In this document: in pieces, positions 48,801 to 58,263 of the stretch
Position numbering within the stretch: position 1 is the first letter of the stretch
How the letters are laid out: each line of letters begins with the position of its first letter
From: Nectonema munidae
Lineage: Eukaryota > Nematomorpha > Nectonematoida > Nectonematidae
DNA length: 64,000 nt
Assembly (NCBI GenBank): GCA_030549495.1
Contig: JAUIRK010000677.1
Coordinates: 496,001 to 560,000 of the forward strand
Direction: 5' to 3'
Program-made: the position numbers and the translations under genes
Notes under the pieces: generated by a model
What the model was told of the DNA's origin: nothing
The model's database searches: none
Seen by the model: only the letters and a program-made list of their open reading frames with translations

Positions 48801-51800
48801 TCTTTGTCTTCAAAATGTTTCAGTGTAACTATTGTTGTTTCAAAGCAAAACGGTTTGCTTAAAAACAAAACTTTTAAAAAAAATATATTTTTTTTACTTC
48901 AAATTCGAAGTCGGTTGTACTTTTTGTGAAAACCTGTATAGTAGGATTGATTCGTTTCTAAGACAGTTAAACCCAAAAAATGATAGTTTTTTAATTCAAC
49001 TTCATCTAGAAAAATTTTGAATTTTAGTAATATATTAAATTTTGACGACATATTTGAAAATGAAATGAATTTTCCAACATGTGATCATGGTCAAATTAAA
49101 AAACTACATATAGGTTGTTTAGACAGAAATTTAGGAGATTTTGAAAGTTTGACCACTTTTTTCTAAAACTAAGAGAACTTTATAAACTACCTTTAAACGA
49201 GGTATTTAAAGTACAAAATAATTAAAAAAAAAAATTTGAAATATGAACACATGATAACTATAGATACAATAACAAAGTTTTTTATACACCAAAATATGCA
49301 TGAAAACTTAAAATACTCATTTACTGCAGGGAATTCGTTCCGTTAAAATATGAAAGAACTAAATTGTCAGCTTTCTAAATGTGAATTGCAAATACATCTC
49401 CTCAATTCCGTTCTCGTCTACATGGTATATATAATTAGTGTTGTTATGTAAATCTGCTTTGATAAAAAGTGGGAATACTTGATGCTGCTTTGAAACCACT
49501 TTTGTTCCATTTAAAAGAACTCGAACAAGGTTTTATTCTTAAAAGCATCTAATAATTTTGAGATATTTGGCACAATATCTGCTATAATTAATTACTGATC
49601 ATTTAGCTTCTTATGATGTCGAAGGCCTTCAATACAACTCAGTGTTGTTTTATTGATCGCATAAATACGAAAATTAAAACAACGTGTGATACAAGTTAAG
49701 CATTGAATCTTATAATAGACAAGTTGATCATTTCAAATTAGATTGATCGCTTCCCAGTGTTCATGGTGTTATCAAAAATAGTGTGTTACCCTTTGAGGAC
49801 CAGTGGAACAACAGTGTCCCAAGAAATAAAAATCGCCTGCTTTGACTATATAAAATTCTATTGAAAAAGTAAGCCGACGAATCGTCTTCAAAATTTTGGT
49901 CTTCAAAGGGTTAACAAACTTAAATATTTAAGTTTAACGGGCTTTCACCAGATATATGTTACGATCTTTATGAGGGAATTGCTTCTTACTACTTGTAAGA
50001 TGCTACAAATATTGGTTGATGCGGAATTTTTACACTCAATGTTTTAAACATGAAAGTTCAAAATTTGGAATGCGTAACCAACGTAAAAGACAAAATTAAT
50101 GAAAACATTGTCAATGTAAAATTAAATCGAATAGCTGCTTAAGTATCCTTTTGGATCTAGATATTTTGATTTATTCGAGATATTTTGGATGATGGAGATA
50201 CAAAATGTTTTTTTATAATAAATTGAAAAATATCAACAACAATTTTGTCATACTATATGAAAAAATCTAAACAACTAGAAGATGTGATTATTTGTGAAAA
50301 AGCTAGTGAGAAACTATCAAAAATTTTTAATTGATTATATATTTTATGATTTTATTAATGGGATTATTTATTTAGAATACAAAAAATATTTGAATATTTT
50401 GTGTTTAAGCTTTTTGTGTAAAAAGAACATTTTAGTCATGTAATTTGTTTTGAAAAAGCATCTCAATTTGAACCTTCTTTCCAAATGAAAATAAAAGACA
50501 AATTTATTAGGAAAAATGAATTATTTTTCTTTGACGATTGACAATGTTTAAGCTTAATTATTTGTTCTTTGGATATTTTTGTTGTTTTTATTGATTCAAT
50601 TTGAAATATACAAAAGATTAAAAAACGTTTACTCTTCTTCAAAGCATTATATATGAGGTGGAAGCACTGAAGCTTTGGAAAAAAATATTCTAGACGTTTC
50701 TTTCTTGATCAATAAAATTTTTAAACATTTCGAATAATTTTTCATTATTATCATCAATAAGGCTTGAACTCTAATGGTCAAAATGCGGGGTTGAAATAGA
50801 AATAATAGTTTACCTGAGCTATATTAAGCTCTTTTATAGTAGTTTTAAATAAAGGAAAATTGTAAATTTACTGATATTACTAGATTAAAAGTGGTAATGA
50901 TTACTATGACTTTACTAATTTTACTTAGAAAATTAATAGAGTATAAGTGATAAAGATTACTATTGACTAAAGTAAATTTACTTAATTAATAAATAGCAAA
51001 TACTGTACATAAACATTTGAAACTAAAATTTAAAACGCTAAAAGTTCTTTCCATTATCTGTTTAATGTATATTTTATTGACTTTTGAAATTTTAGCCATT
51101 TCTTGTTGAAATAAATTTTATTAATATTGAAATTCAATTATTAGTGAAACATGATCCATTTTATTGGATTAAAAATATAGAACAAAATTTACAAAAATAT
51201 GTGAAAACGAACGCATACTCATTTTAGCTTCAAATTAATTATACTTCACATAATAATTTTAGCTTCAAATGTTTTGTTCACGCTACAAAAAAGTGAAATG
51301 CTACAAAAGATGGAGCAAGTTTCTTAGAAACAAAGCAAAGGATTTGAGCTCGAGTATGTCACTTTAAATTGATAGAAATTTGAAAATGTTACAAAGCTAG
51401 GAAATCTTGAAAAGGGAGCAGGAAATCCACCAACAATTCTTTCCCTCCAAGATCTATCCACCACTGGCAGACCACAAATATCCTCCAGATCTATGCAAAG
51501 AGGAGTAATATGCGTAACTTATGAATAATTTCGAAAGATCGCGTAGTCCCTTTTGTATAGTTAAAATTGATTAGAATAATTTTTTTTTATTTATTAGAAT
51601 TCAAAGTAAAGAAATCTTGAATAACCGAAAAATAAAACATCATGAATGACAAAAACAATTTATGAATATGCAGGTTATAACTAATTGTATAATGTACTAT
51701 ATAAGAAGTAATAAAGAATAAAAAAAACATTTTATATATACATATATGTAATTAAATATATTTTATATCCATTATTTAAGAATATGGTTAGAAATGAAGA

Positions 51801-54800
51801 AAAAGAAAGAAAGAAAGAAGAATATGGTCTTCCTAATCAAGAATGAGTAGAAAGATATATCTTTAATGTTTTTTTTAAATATTAGGCTCAGTTCTACTAT
51901 CAAGAGGAATATTATTCTAAACTTTAATTTGCATATTGCGTCTTTTATATTGGTAGCCTGAACGTACTTTGTATCGATCGCATTGTTGCATCATGTATAA
52001 GGCTATAGGGATACAAAAGTGGAAAGTTGTAAATTGTTAATATTGGCAGTTGTAAGAATGTTCTATTCTTTCCAGGTGTTTAGAATCATTAATAAATTTT
52101 ATGGATTTATCTAGTTTTCCTTCTAACTTATGAAAAAGAGATAGACAATATTTTGCATAAATATTATTTGAATACAATATTTTTGACTCAATTGAAGAAT
52201 GCTAAATGGCTACTCTAACCTTTTCAGTAAATCGGTTTTTATATTTATACAATTGTCCAAGAGTCATTGAGATTTCCTTCAAAATTTATGTCAGTGTGTA
52301 TTAGTATGCCTAAAAGCATTCAGTTTTATCTAAAAGAATATTTCCAGCTTTAATATCAAATGAGTGTTTTATTAAAAAACTCACATAAAATGGCTAAAAA
52401 TAAGTTTAGCTTTTCGTTTTGAAAAAACATACGCATATACACAATCGAGATTTTCATTTATTTGACAGGATTCATTTTAAGATTAATCAAGTAAATCTGG
52501 TAAATGTATCTTCACCAAAAACTCGTATTAAAATATCATCACTTACCAGTTTTTGCTGAATAAAACTTAAAAAGACAAAGTTGGGTAAGTGGTCAAATGT
52601 ATGTTAAGGAAGATTTCCAGAAAAATAGTGAGAACTAACAAAATTAGGGAAAATATTGTAGATTAAGGTTGAACTATGTGTAGTAATTCGTGTTTGAGAT
52701 GTAATTCTGGGTAAGAACGAGTATTCTAAGAGAACGTTCAAAAAGTCTGAAAGCAAGTGTTAGCAGAGCAGATTTGGGTGAGATCTAGATTAAAGTATCC
52801 ACAAATTATTCTTTTTTACCTGTTGTACTAAGATTTTTCAAAAATAAATCAAACTCATTTAGAAAAGTTATAACATTAGATAAGGAAGATAAATAACTAT
52901 AATGATTTTATTGAAGGAGTAAACACGAATTATCATGAAGTCAAAGGTACAAGTTTTGAAATATGAATAAAGTTCAGAGTAAGAAACTCCCTGCTTGATG
53001 AAGAATCCTACGACTCCGCCTTGACGTTTCTCACGTCCCTCTCAAATAAATTGATATCCCTACAAAAAATTAGAGAATTGGAATTCCAGATTTCAGATAG
53101 ACAAAACACAAGTATATTAAATTGAAGATCATAAAATAAAATAGCAACAGCGTCAAAGTTTTTTTTAACTTCTACAATTCAGATGAAAAGTGTTGAAGTG
53201 AGCCGGTTTTTTAACATCTACTTTAACTATTTTAGTTATAATGAGATTACCAGAAAAATAACAGAATAATAAGTAACTAATAAATTAAAGTCCATGCAGT
53301 ATTTCAAGGACAATTAAAAATATAATTATTTATGTAGTAGTTCAATGACTCTGTCTCATTCATCTTCAAAATTTCTTTTTTTACTAAGATTGAATAACTT
53401 TTTGAATTGGCCATATGGGTTGTATCAAATTTTTATCAGAGCATAGCTTAGATAAATACTTATCAGTCGTTGCGTTACAGAGATTAGATTTGTGAAACTG
53501 AGCACCAAACTTAGAAATTACATTCTTAGATTTGCATTCAGATTCAAAATGAGCATATTTCAAACATGTGAAACAAGATTTAACATAATAATGAAATAGT
53601 TCAACTTAAGAGTAAAGAAATACATGTGGATTTGAGGCTATTCTTGTGACTAATTCAGAACTGACCCTACACAAACTAGAGGCTGAGAAAGTTTTTTATT
53701 TATCAATCCAAAATATACTTAAAATTGAATCATAAGGAATATTATTTTGAATCTTAAAAATGAATGCCATATTTCACATTTTTGAAGATATATTTGCTTT
53801 TATTTAGAATCAAATATTATTATAATGAAAAAATGACAAAAACCATGCAACTTTTACCTTAAAATATCAAGAACTTCTCAACTTTTTAGTAATAATTTTT
53901 TTATCTGGTTATAATATGAGAAGTTCCGAAAAAGATTTTTGGTCAAAATCTCCAGATCGCTCCTGCAAAGCAGTAGCTGAAGTACTGAGCCGTCGAAGAT
54001 TCTTAGAAATAAAATCTTTTCTTCACGTCGCAGAACATTTTAATTTTTCAAGTAGAGAGATGGCGAAACTTCAAAAGTTATATGATTTACTCAATGAAAA
54101 ACTGGCGCTCTTCCGTGTTTTTGAAGATTGCCTTTCTATAGATGAATAAATGCATCCATATATTGGTAGGCATAGCTGGTAACAATTTATCAAAGGAAAG
54201 CCGATTCGATTTGATTATAAATTGTGGATATTAACTGGAATTCCTTTTTATGCCTCTATATATCAAGGAAAAACTGAAAATGGAAAGATCCCATTAGGTA
54301 CACACTTTATTAAAGATTGTATCAAAGTAATTTAAAATCCTTCTGAACATAAATTGTATTTTGACAATTTTTTTCCTTCTTTTCAAGTTTTAAAGCATCT
54401 TAAATAAAATTGGATTTAGAGCTACTGCAACCATGAGAAAAAATAGATTGAAGATTGTTCTCTAATAAACTTACAGAGAATCAAGAGGTTATTTTAGAGC
54501 ATATAAAAACAATGAATTAGAAATCGTAGTATGGAAAGATATTCCACTGTCATTATTTGCAGTAATTTTAAAGGCGCATACGCGATAAATTTTGTCACAG
54601 AAGAGCATAAATTCAATTTTACATACACACAACATACATTTTTTATCTAAGTTTATACAAAATAATTTGTTCATTAATTTAATCTAATTATATATTATAA
54701 TTTTTTCTTCGTTAAGAAAAGTTTTGCAACTTATGCATGGGTGGTGGATATTTTAGCTAGAAGTCCTGCTGATTGGAGGCCTTCCATCAAAGGTAAAAAA

Positions 54801-55897
54801 TAGTATGGAAATTTTTGATAAATGCTTTAAAAATTTGCTTTGTTTATTGTTCGAGATTGAATAACATAATTAGCAATGATAATAATCAGCCTCAAAAAGA
54901 TTTTAGAAGATCAATTGTTCAAATTCTGTTAAAAAATTGTATAAAAATAAATGGTTGAGATGTTGTCCTTCAAACCAAATACATCAAGAAATAAGATTAG
55001 ATGGCCAGGATCATGTTCCTGAATCTTCTTCTGTTAAAATTTGTGTTTTATGCAAAAAAAAATTGTAGAATTAGTTGCAAATAGTGTAAAAAATAACTAC
55101 ATATCAAAAATTGTTTTCAAAAATTCCATGAATCGTAAAAAAAATTTATTTTAGATTTTTTTATCTACTTTGGTCCAATCGCTGCATCTGTAGTGGTATT
55201 TTTTTCGGCAAAAAAAGATTTTTTTTAATAATTTTTATGTGAATTGTTAATAAATCTTTAGTATACAATAAAAAATGAGAATAGGCAGCAAAAAACTCAT
55301 TTCAACTTTTGGTCTAATATGGCTTAGCAAAATGCCTGCATAGGTACGACCTATATTAGTTTTAATAAATTTCAAGCAATCATTAGTTATTTTGGGACTT
55401 GAAAAATTATTTTTATTGAATTGAATCATCTCACTTTTAACTGAATTCAATTTCATCAAATATATCATGACATTTTCATTATATAAAGAATTCAAATGTT
55501 CTTCTAAGTAAGCATACTAATAATAATATATAACAACATTATTTGCAACAATGTAATTGCTACCCCCTTATTAAAAAAGTTTTAGATTTGGAAGGAAAGC
55601 CAATTTTAATTTAGTTATTTTTGTAATTGAGTTTTTTATCCAGGAGAATTTCTTTGACAACTAAAGTCGGCGATCGTAATTTAGATGACCAAAAGTACAA
55701 TGGTAAAAATCAGCATTACCTTGAAGTTTCATCTTTGCCCAGCTACTTCTATCGATGTTTCTTTTTCCAATGGGCATCCAATTGTCTGAAATATTAGATA
55801 TATAAGGCACGTTGTATGCAAAAACCAAACAGCTCCATATGAAAGTAGAAAAGACGATGGAGTTTGGTTCGAACGAAATCGAGAGCAAATTGGTCAT
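30663..55897 (-). CDS. Trypsin-like serine protease (S1 family), seven exons, 323 residues
   Basis: Predicted secreted or type II membrane zymogen that cleaves after Lys/Arg. I joined seven exons whose lengths (178, 98, 92, 131, 147, 149, 177 nt) sum to 972 and whose intron phases (1, 0, 2, 1, 1, 0) all agree. Residues 13-27 are hydrophobic (signal or anchor). Activation is expected after R77 (WRER|IVGG). The triad is H119 (TAAHC), D165 (YDIA) and S268 (GDSGGP). D262, six residues before the serine, and glycines in SSWG and SPGV give trypsin-type specificity. Cysteine pairs C42-C58, C168-C182 and C191-C220 (chymotrypsin numbering) are present, and DICG may link to FAC (C1-C122). Odd: the family's GWG is GRG here. 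All introns are 3.4-4.9 kb. No CLIP or other extra domain was found. It has no disruption, so it looks functional. No orthologue can be named. Confidence 0.9.
30840..32138. other. Protease intron 6, right part: nothing recognised
   Basis: AT-rich intron sequence. A phrase like 'AAATCCATCTCTGAGTCAAATT / AAATACCTACTCTAAG' recurs loosely at 31380-31640 and suggests an old tandem structure. Confidence 0.35.
32139..33407 (+). mobile_element. TIR element with G/C-run ends and an unfamiliar ORF
   Basis: The left end GCACATCCGTGGGGCGAGGG and the right end (inverted GCACATCCGCGGGGGG) are terminal inverted repeats that run into homopolymer G. The interior next to the left end matches 1770-1910. Size is 1.27 kb. 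No clear target duplication. The element lies in protease intron 6. Confidence 0.75.
32460..33132 (+). pseudogene. Unnamed ORF inside the TIR element
   Basis: Pieces in different frames read FKEELLSFQLEKITSFVEFC, TVYNALVLLNSFLEEKN, EKVSIYRKKQIVEWLKFF, LIGRSSWSFFKHLDL, WESNISFLKAKKAIYNICVF and NNNAERGAKLASDLI. The last motif (N..AERG.KL..D) recalls an uncharacterised, repeat-associated arthropod protein family that I cannot name. At least two frame breaks or stops. It may be the element's transposase. Confidence 0.5.
33408..34813. other. Protease intron 6, left part: nothing recognised
   Basis: AT-rich. A short open stretch at 34019-34231 has an uneven composition and no family likeness. Confidence 0.4.
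34814..34962 (-). CDS. Protease exon 6 (primary specificity Asp)
   Basis: Acceptor TTATATTTAG, then GYLPRPKINQIAAIRVINTH, FCSTYLYP, DHYICAGYVNGKKDTCL, donor GTAAGG in phase 0. KDTC carries the Asp of trypsin specificity. Confidence 0.95.
35025..35133 (-). mobile_element. piggyBac-type MITE, family 2, copy 3
   Basis: It starts TTACCCTTTGAGGAACAAAA and contains GCGATTTTCATTTCTTGGGA, as in 16209-16337. The right terminus is eroded (TTCTCAAAGTG). Lies in protease intron 5. Confidence 0.7.
35624..37349. repeat. Dispersed repeat DR-1, copy B
   Basis: Same start (TTAACC(T)TATTAGTGCTGGGC), monomers and end as copy A. Monomers of about 150 bp begin at about 35747, 35897, 36050 and 36198, with variants at 36385 and 36518. 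It lies in protease intron 5. Confidence 0.87.
37333..37925. repeat. About 145-bp tandem repeat, four units
   Basis: The phrase ATAAAAACA(G/T)ATATTT(T/C)A recurs at 37333, 37463, 37610, 37757 and 37898, with 'GTAAACCGCAAAT.TGATTGA' and 'ACCTCTAAATGC' at matching places in each unit. It begins where DR-1 copy B ends. Confidence 0.85.
37932..38046. repeat. 21-bp minisatellite, about five units
   Basis: Unit AAGTGTCTTTTTCAAATTCG with small changes. On the minus strand it reads as heptads such as KDTFEFE, KDTLEFE, inside an open frame of 70 codons starting at 38159. The open frame may just be a by-product of the repeat. Confidence 0.9.
38160..39280. other. Protease intron 5 sequence, nothing recognised
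   Basis: No coding or repeat signature was identified. Confidence 0.4.
39298..39525 (+). mobile_element. LINE 3' end fragment with (GAA)n tail
   Basis: After a GAA run, one frame reads ELRDTWKKVGKRSRGRPLKR and WIKRATR. A shifted frame then reads LQDRKKWRQGIMATDSQLRD and KL, stop at 39495-39497. 'GRPxKRW ... DRxxWR' is the usual C terminus of several invertebrate LINE ORF2 proteins. A second GAA run at 39502-39520 is the probable tail. Lies in protease intron 5. Confidence 0.7.
39874..40020 (-). CDS. Protease exon 5
   Basis: Acceptor ATCATTTTTAG completes the Ala of DIA. Then IIKLDRVIVPKEKMPINFAC and NYKAFIIGRGMLKE, donor GTTAAT (weak) in phase 1. The GRG occupies the usual GWG site. Confidence 0.9.
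40021..41380. other. Protease intron 4, left part: nothing firmly recognised
   Basis: An open stretch at 40935-41174 on the plus strand (MLKFVHLKFSCLLVFF, then SKVSEMEQFVPKCACYNAKM) has balanced composition but no family I know. It starts with a hydrophobic segment; the meaning is unclear. Confidence 0.3.
41385..41850 (-). pseudogene. Fragment of an unnamed repeat-associated protein family, part 1
   Basis: Minus-strand peptide with DDDFAKLLSLLETNAWKSFV, NFPGNSRAANYKEMIEAMIQ, NYRALGTRMSLKLHFF and, lower down, ADYC and LQREENLKNKRQSK. These match a widespread uncharacterised arthropod/cnidarian repeat protein with 'NY..L...L..YKALGC.MSLK.HFL.SHLD' and 'ADYCW'. I know of no accepted name or function. 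Fragmentary and broken. Confidence 0.6.
42643..42900 (+). pseudogene. Fragment of the same unnamed family, part 2, opposite strand
   Basis: Plus-strand peptide KVLEYEKAGWKICANLKVIS, LFLGLQSAYTKHMCFMLVE, then RDDERHDDVRD. It corresponds to a more N-terminal block of the same family ('LKVI..LLGLQ.GYTKYCCFLC.W'). Facing the opposite way from 41385-41850, so the two were rearranged or came from separate insertions. Both are in protease intron 4. Confidence 0.6.
43446..43576 (-). CDS. Protease exon 4 (catalytic Asp)
   Basis: Acceptor TCTGTTTAG, then WQDSYWITLGDRDSSRRNNE, AKSEEIVIHSNFSVSQ, LFYDI, donor GTAGGA in phase 1. It aligns with the family's 'LGdhd ... Hp.y ... DIA' block. Confidence 0.93.
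43577..44980. other. Protease intron 3, left part: nothing recognised
   Basis: No convincing coding or repeat structure. Confidence 0.4.
44990..45830 (-). pseudogene. LINE ORF1-like remnant
   Basis: Minus strand: a polar stretch (ESIEDMKNSFTESLQKTTSY at about 45660-45720), a middle part with NSFFCLKGIDESLSIDQIKN (about 45400-45460), and a cysteine-rich end CKNCAESKLDFNRSCNSKNC (about 45090-45150). The layout fits a LINE ORF1 with a nucleic-acid-binding domain and zinc knuckles. No ORF2 follows. Broken by several stops. Confidence 0.45.
46203..46345 (+). mobile_element. tRNA-derived SINE, copy 1
   Basis: AAGGTTGGTTAGATACTCGA (A-box region) and GGGTTCGATAC (B box) lie 35-40 nt apart, followed by a tail CGATGGAAACACCCCACGGT and ACCCTTACC. 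About 75% like 59481-59640. In protease intron 3. Confidence 0.8.
46346..47690. other. Protease intron 3, right part
   Basis: Nothing recognised except AAAGAAGAAGAAGA at about 47398, which resembles the LINE tail at 39502. Confidence 0.35.
47699..47790 (-). CDS. Protease exon 3 (catalytic His)
   Basis: Acceptor AAACATTCAG, then ALFYKNNRFPFCGGALITPK and HVITAAHCVS, donor GTATGA in phase 2. The open frame extends further upstream, so the exact acceptor is the one uncertain junction (AAAAG at 47808 is the alternative). Confidence 0.9.
47791..49785. other. Protease intron 2, left part: nothing recognised
   Basis: AT-rich, no coding signature. Confidence 0.4.
49786..49914 (+). mobile_element. 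piggyBac-type MITE, family 2, copy 2
   Basis: TTA(C)CCTTTGAGGACCAGTGG at the left, CAAAATTTTGGTCTTCAAAG, GG and TTAA (49911-49914) at the right: inverted ends CCCTTTGA(G/A)GACCA. Best preserved of the three copies. Confidence 0.9.
49915..51392. other. Protease intron 2, right part: nothing recognised
   Basis: AT-rich, no coding signature. Confidence 0.4.
51393..51490 (-). CDS. Protease exon 2 (activation site RIVGG)
   Basis: Acceptor CTCCTCTTTGCATAG, then 98 nt: LEDICGLPVVDRSWRE, RIVGGFPAPFSRFPSF, donor GTAACA in phase 0. RIVGG is the zymogen cleavage site. Confidence 0.85.
51491..52915. other. Protease intron 1, left part; possible LINE debris
   Basis: Very AT-rich, with a GAAA-type microsatellite at 51797-51822. 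Minus-strand words at 51800-52300 faintly resemble a LINE ORF2 C terminus, but too decayed to claim. Confidence 0.3.
52920..53620 (-). pseudogene. LINE remnant: zinc knuckle and endonuclease pieces
   Basis: Minus strand: VKSCFTCLKYAHFESECKSK (CCHC knuckle, about 53525-53585), then AILFYDLQFNILVFCLSEIW (about 53080-53160), and GGVVGFFIKQGVSYSELYSY (about 52965-53025). Knuckle followed by the 'LSE.W' and 'GGVGIFIK' endonuclease motifs is LINE order (ORF1 end, ORF2 start). Many breaks. Confidence 0.55.
53900..55145 (+). pseudogene. Fourth piggyBac transposase, broken
   Basis: Blocks: FWSKSPDR, AVAEVLSRRRFLEIKSFLHV (about 53938-54030), DCLSIDE at about 54126, QFIKGKPIRFDYKLWILTG, YQGKTENGKIPLGTHFIKD (about 54187-54320), HKLYFDNFFPSFQVLKHLK (about 54349-54405), GFRATATMRKNR, SRGYFRAYKNNELEIVVWKD, and a C-terminal IRLDGQDHVPESS and CVLCKKK finger (about 54991-55065). 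In-frame stops and shifts throughout, with one inserted AT stretch near 54540-54720. PGBD3-like subgroup by the 'GRHS..QFIKGKPIRF' block. In protease intron 1. Confidence 0.88.
55720..55897 (-). CDS. Protease exon 1 (signal or anchor, propeptide)
   Basis: First in-frame ATG at 55897 with a TGA upstream. It encodes 59 residues: SIVFSTFIWSCLVFA is the hydrophobic segment, ending WAKMKLQ. The donor is CTTCAAG|GTAATG, phase 1. Joining to exon 2 gives KLQ-D-LEDICG. This is the least certain exon because the propeptide is not conserved, but phase and composition fit. A TATATATA at about 55905-55912 is too close to the ATG to be its TATA box unless the true start is downstream or upstream in another exon. 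Confidence 0.6.
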
Positions 55898-56928
55898 AGC
55901 GTAGCGAGTATATATATGGTCATTTCAGCACTTGCAACGAGTGTCCTTTTACATCTTAAAAATACTCAGTTTGAAGCTAGGGTTTGCGGGTAGGCACAAC
56001 TATGCCATCATCTACTTTTCTTTCTCATCTCGTTCTCCAAACCTCTTTCCTTCATATACTTCTGAAATACTTTTTTCGATCTATATTATGGAAGCTATCA
56101 AAAAGCGTAAAATTTAGTCTTTAAGTTCTCTACTGATTCGAGATCTCCAAGATGTACATACAAAAAATTTTAATGAGGTAACCTGAAATTTTTTGAAGTA
56201 ATATAATGAGGATGTCTCAATAGGAAATTTTAGTATGTAAACACTCAAATAATTATCATTGTTTATGTTTTTACTATCTGGAAAGTTGTTTTATAAACAT
56301 TACTAAACAAGGGGAATTGGCTCATCTACGTAGTTTCTTTGATGAGCGTTACTTATATGAAACTTTTTACAATAAAGCATTTGGCATTCAGTTGGAAAAC
56401 TTTCACTGTTTGGTTAAAAGATTTAGATGGAATGAAAGATTCCAGAATCCTCATTTATCTAGCTCATAAGGAAGAATATGTTCGCAAGTATTGAGTATAT
56501 AGCACTCTTGATAGAAACATTGAAGAAGACTTAAAACTTTCACCCATTCAATAAAGCATGTACAGCATTCTAACAGTATTATAATTATTGTTAAAGATAG
56601 GATTTGTGCAAAGTCTGTTAATTAATATTGAGGAATCTGTTATGCTCGGCAGAGCTCAGATGTCATTATTTGAAGAATCATGACCAGATAACTTAAAAAA
56701 TCTTTGTCAAGTAATGCCGTTACAATGTCAGTATTGTAATGTTACAATGTAAAAAAATATGTTAAATCTGACTCAAGAAATATTCATGATATCGAATTGA
56801 TTTTTATAAATAATAATGGGATTGATTTAAACAAGACAAATAAATTTAAAAGCTCTTTTCCAGCATGAAAATTCTCAAATACCAACCACTTCTGTTTGAT
56901 CCAAATAGAAGTAGCATCTTCTAGAATT
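55898..56928. other. Upstream of the protease gene; unrecognised decayed coding
   Basis: 56300-56870 holds short plus-strand frames (LRSFFDERYLYETFYNKAFG; DGMKDSRILIYLAHKEEYVR) with fair composition but no family I recognise. Probably transposon debris. Confidence 0.3.
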
Positions 56929-57216
56929 CAATGATGTCCAACCATCGGCCCGTGGGTCAAACTGGGGCCCACTTGATTCTTTCATGCGGCCCATCATTCA
57001 AGCTTGATATTTTGATTCATTCAATTTTTTTGATCATTCAAGCTTCATATTTTGATGATGGATATAATTTTTTTACATTTGAAAGGGTGAATGGGAGCAA
57101 CCACCCCTAATTTCATTCCTAGGGGCGAAAAATGCAACTTTGCCATAATGATTTAAGGCAGACACAAAGTTCAGTACTAACACTTAATTGCTTATTTTAA
57201 AAGTTTGACATCCCTG
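56929..57216. mobile_element. Short hAT-like non-autonomous element
   Basis: Left end CAATGATGTCCAACCATCGG with GCGGCCC words; right end, inverted, CAGGGATGTCAAAC. Similar ends to the hAT element at 57931. No coding. The flanking 8-mers do not match cleanly. Confidence 0.6.
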
Positions 57217-57922
57217 TTATAGATCATCATTAAGGGAAAAACTTCTACTTCTTCTATCATCTAGAATAGACATCGGCGATCTATGCTACACATGTCAAGT
57301 GTGCCACAAGAATCAACTCACAATGACCGCGTATTTCACACCTAGAGGCTTAAAAATATATCCAAATATTTATCCCTAAAGATAAAAGACCTCATTGATG
57401 AAAATACAGCGGTTATTTCTTCATCTAAAAAGATGAAATAAGTGAATTTCTATTTATTGTTGAGAAGCAGGATTTTAATAAAAAAAAGCTATAAATAAAG
57501 AGAGATTATAAAAAGTTGTAGCGAAAAATCATCTCAGAATCGGAAGTTCTGGTAAGGCACTTTTGAAAAATAATCGCTGTCATAATTTTTAAAGAACAGT
57601 TTAAATTTTCTTACGTCTTGTTAATATGAAAAAGGTAGAGAGAAAAAAGAGATTTTGCAGCATACTGACAAAATATTTATCACTTGCTCCATCCCATCAG
57701 TATCGTATATGAGGTCATATCAGCAGAACTATCACTTTTACTCTTAGCATGTTGTTAGTTACCTTGCCTTTGCTAGCATCCAGAATATTTGCTTACAACA
57801 AAAGTAAACAAAATCCCAATGACCTACATTTTGTGAGTCGTTATATTTCATTTGGATCGAGATATATTCTTTAGTCTATCTATAGTGATGAGAGAGACGA
57901 TATTCATCTGAAAATTCACCAT
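57217..57922. other. Intergenic, nothing recognised
   Basis: No coding or repeat signature. Confidence 0.4.
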
Positions 57923-58263
57923 ATCTACAGCAGGCATGTCAAACTCGGAGTCCCGCGAAGGCGAAAGGAGTGAGTTTGTGTTCTCATGAGGGCCGCACTC
58001 CTACAATTATATTCAGAGTTAAAATGATTGCAGATTATTTTACTTTTAACTTGGAAACATGCAATGGTTTGGTTGTATTATGCAAGTACAAAGTCATGTA
58101 GTTAAACAAAAGAATTTAATTAAAAATTAGCAAGAGATATAAATCTGTTGTTTATTTAAAAAAGTTTATAACGCAACATACATTGCCCACATGTATTTGA
58201 ATGAACTACAAATGAAATGCACATAAATTACAATAGTTCAAAATAAACATTTATAACACTTTT

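Noticed and set aside
49786-49914. Member of MITE family 1
   Set aside because: Both families use TTAA, but the termini and interiors differ, so it was placed in a separate family.
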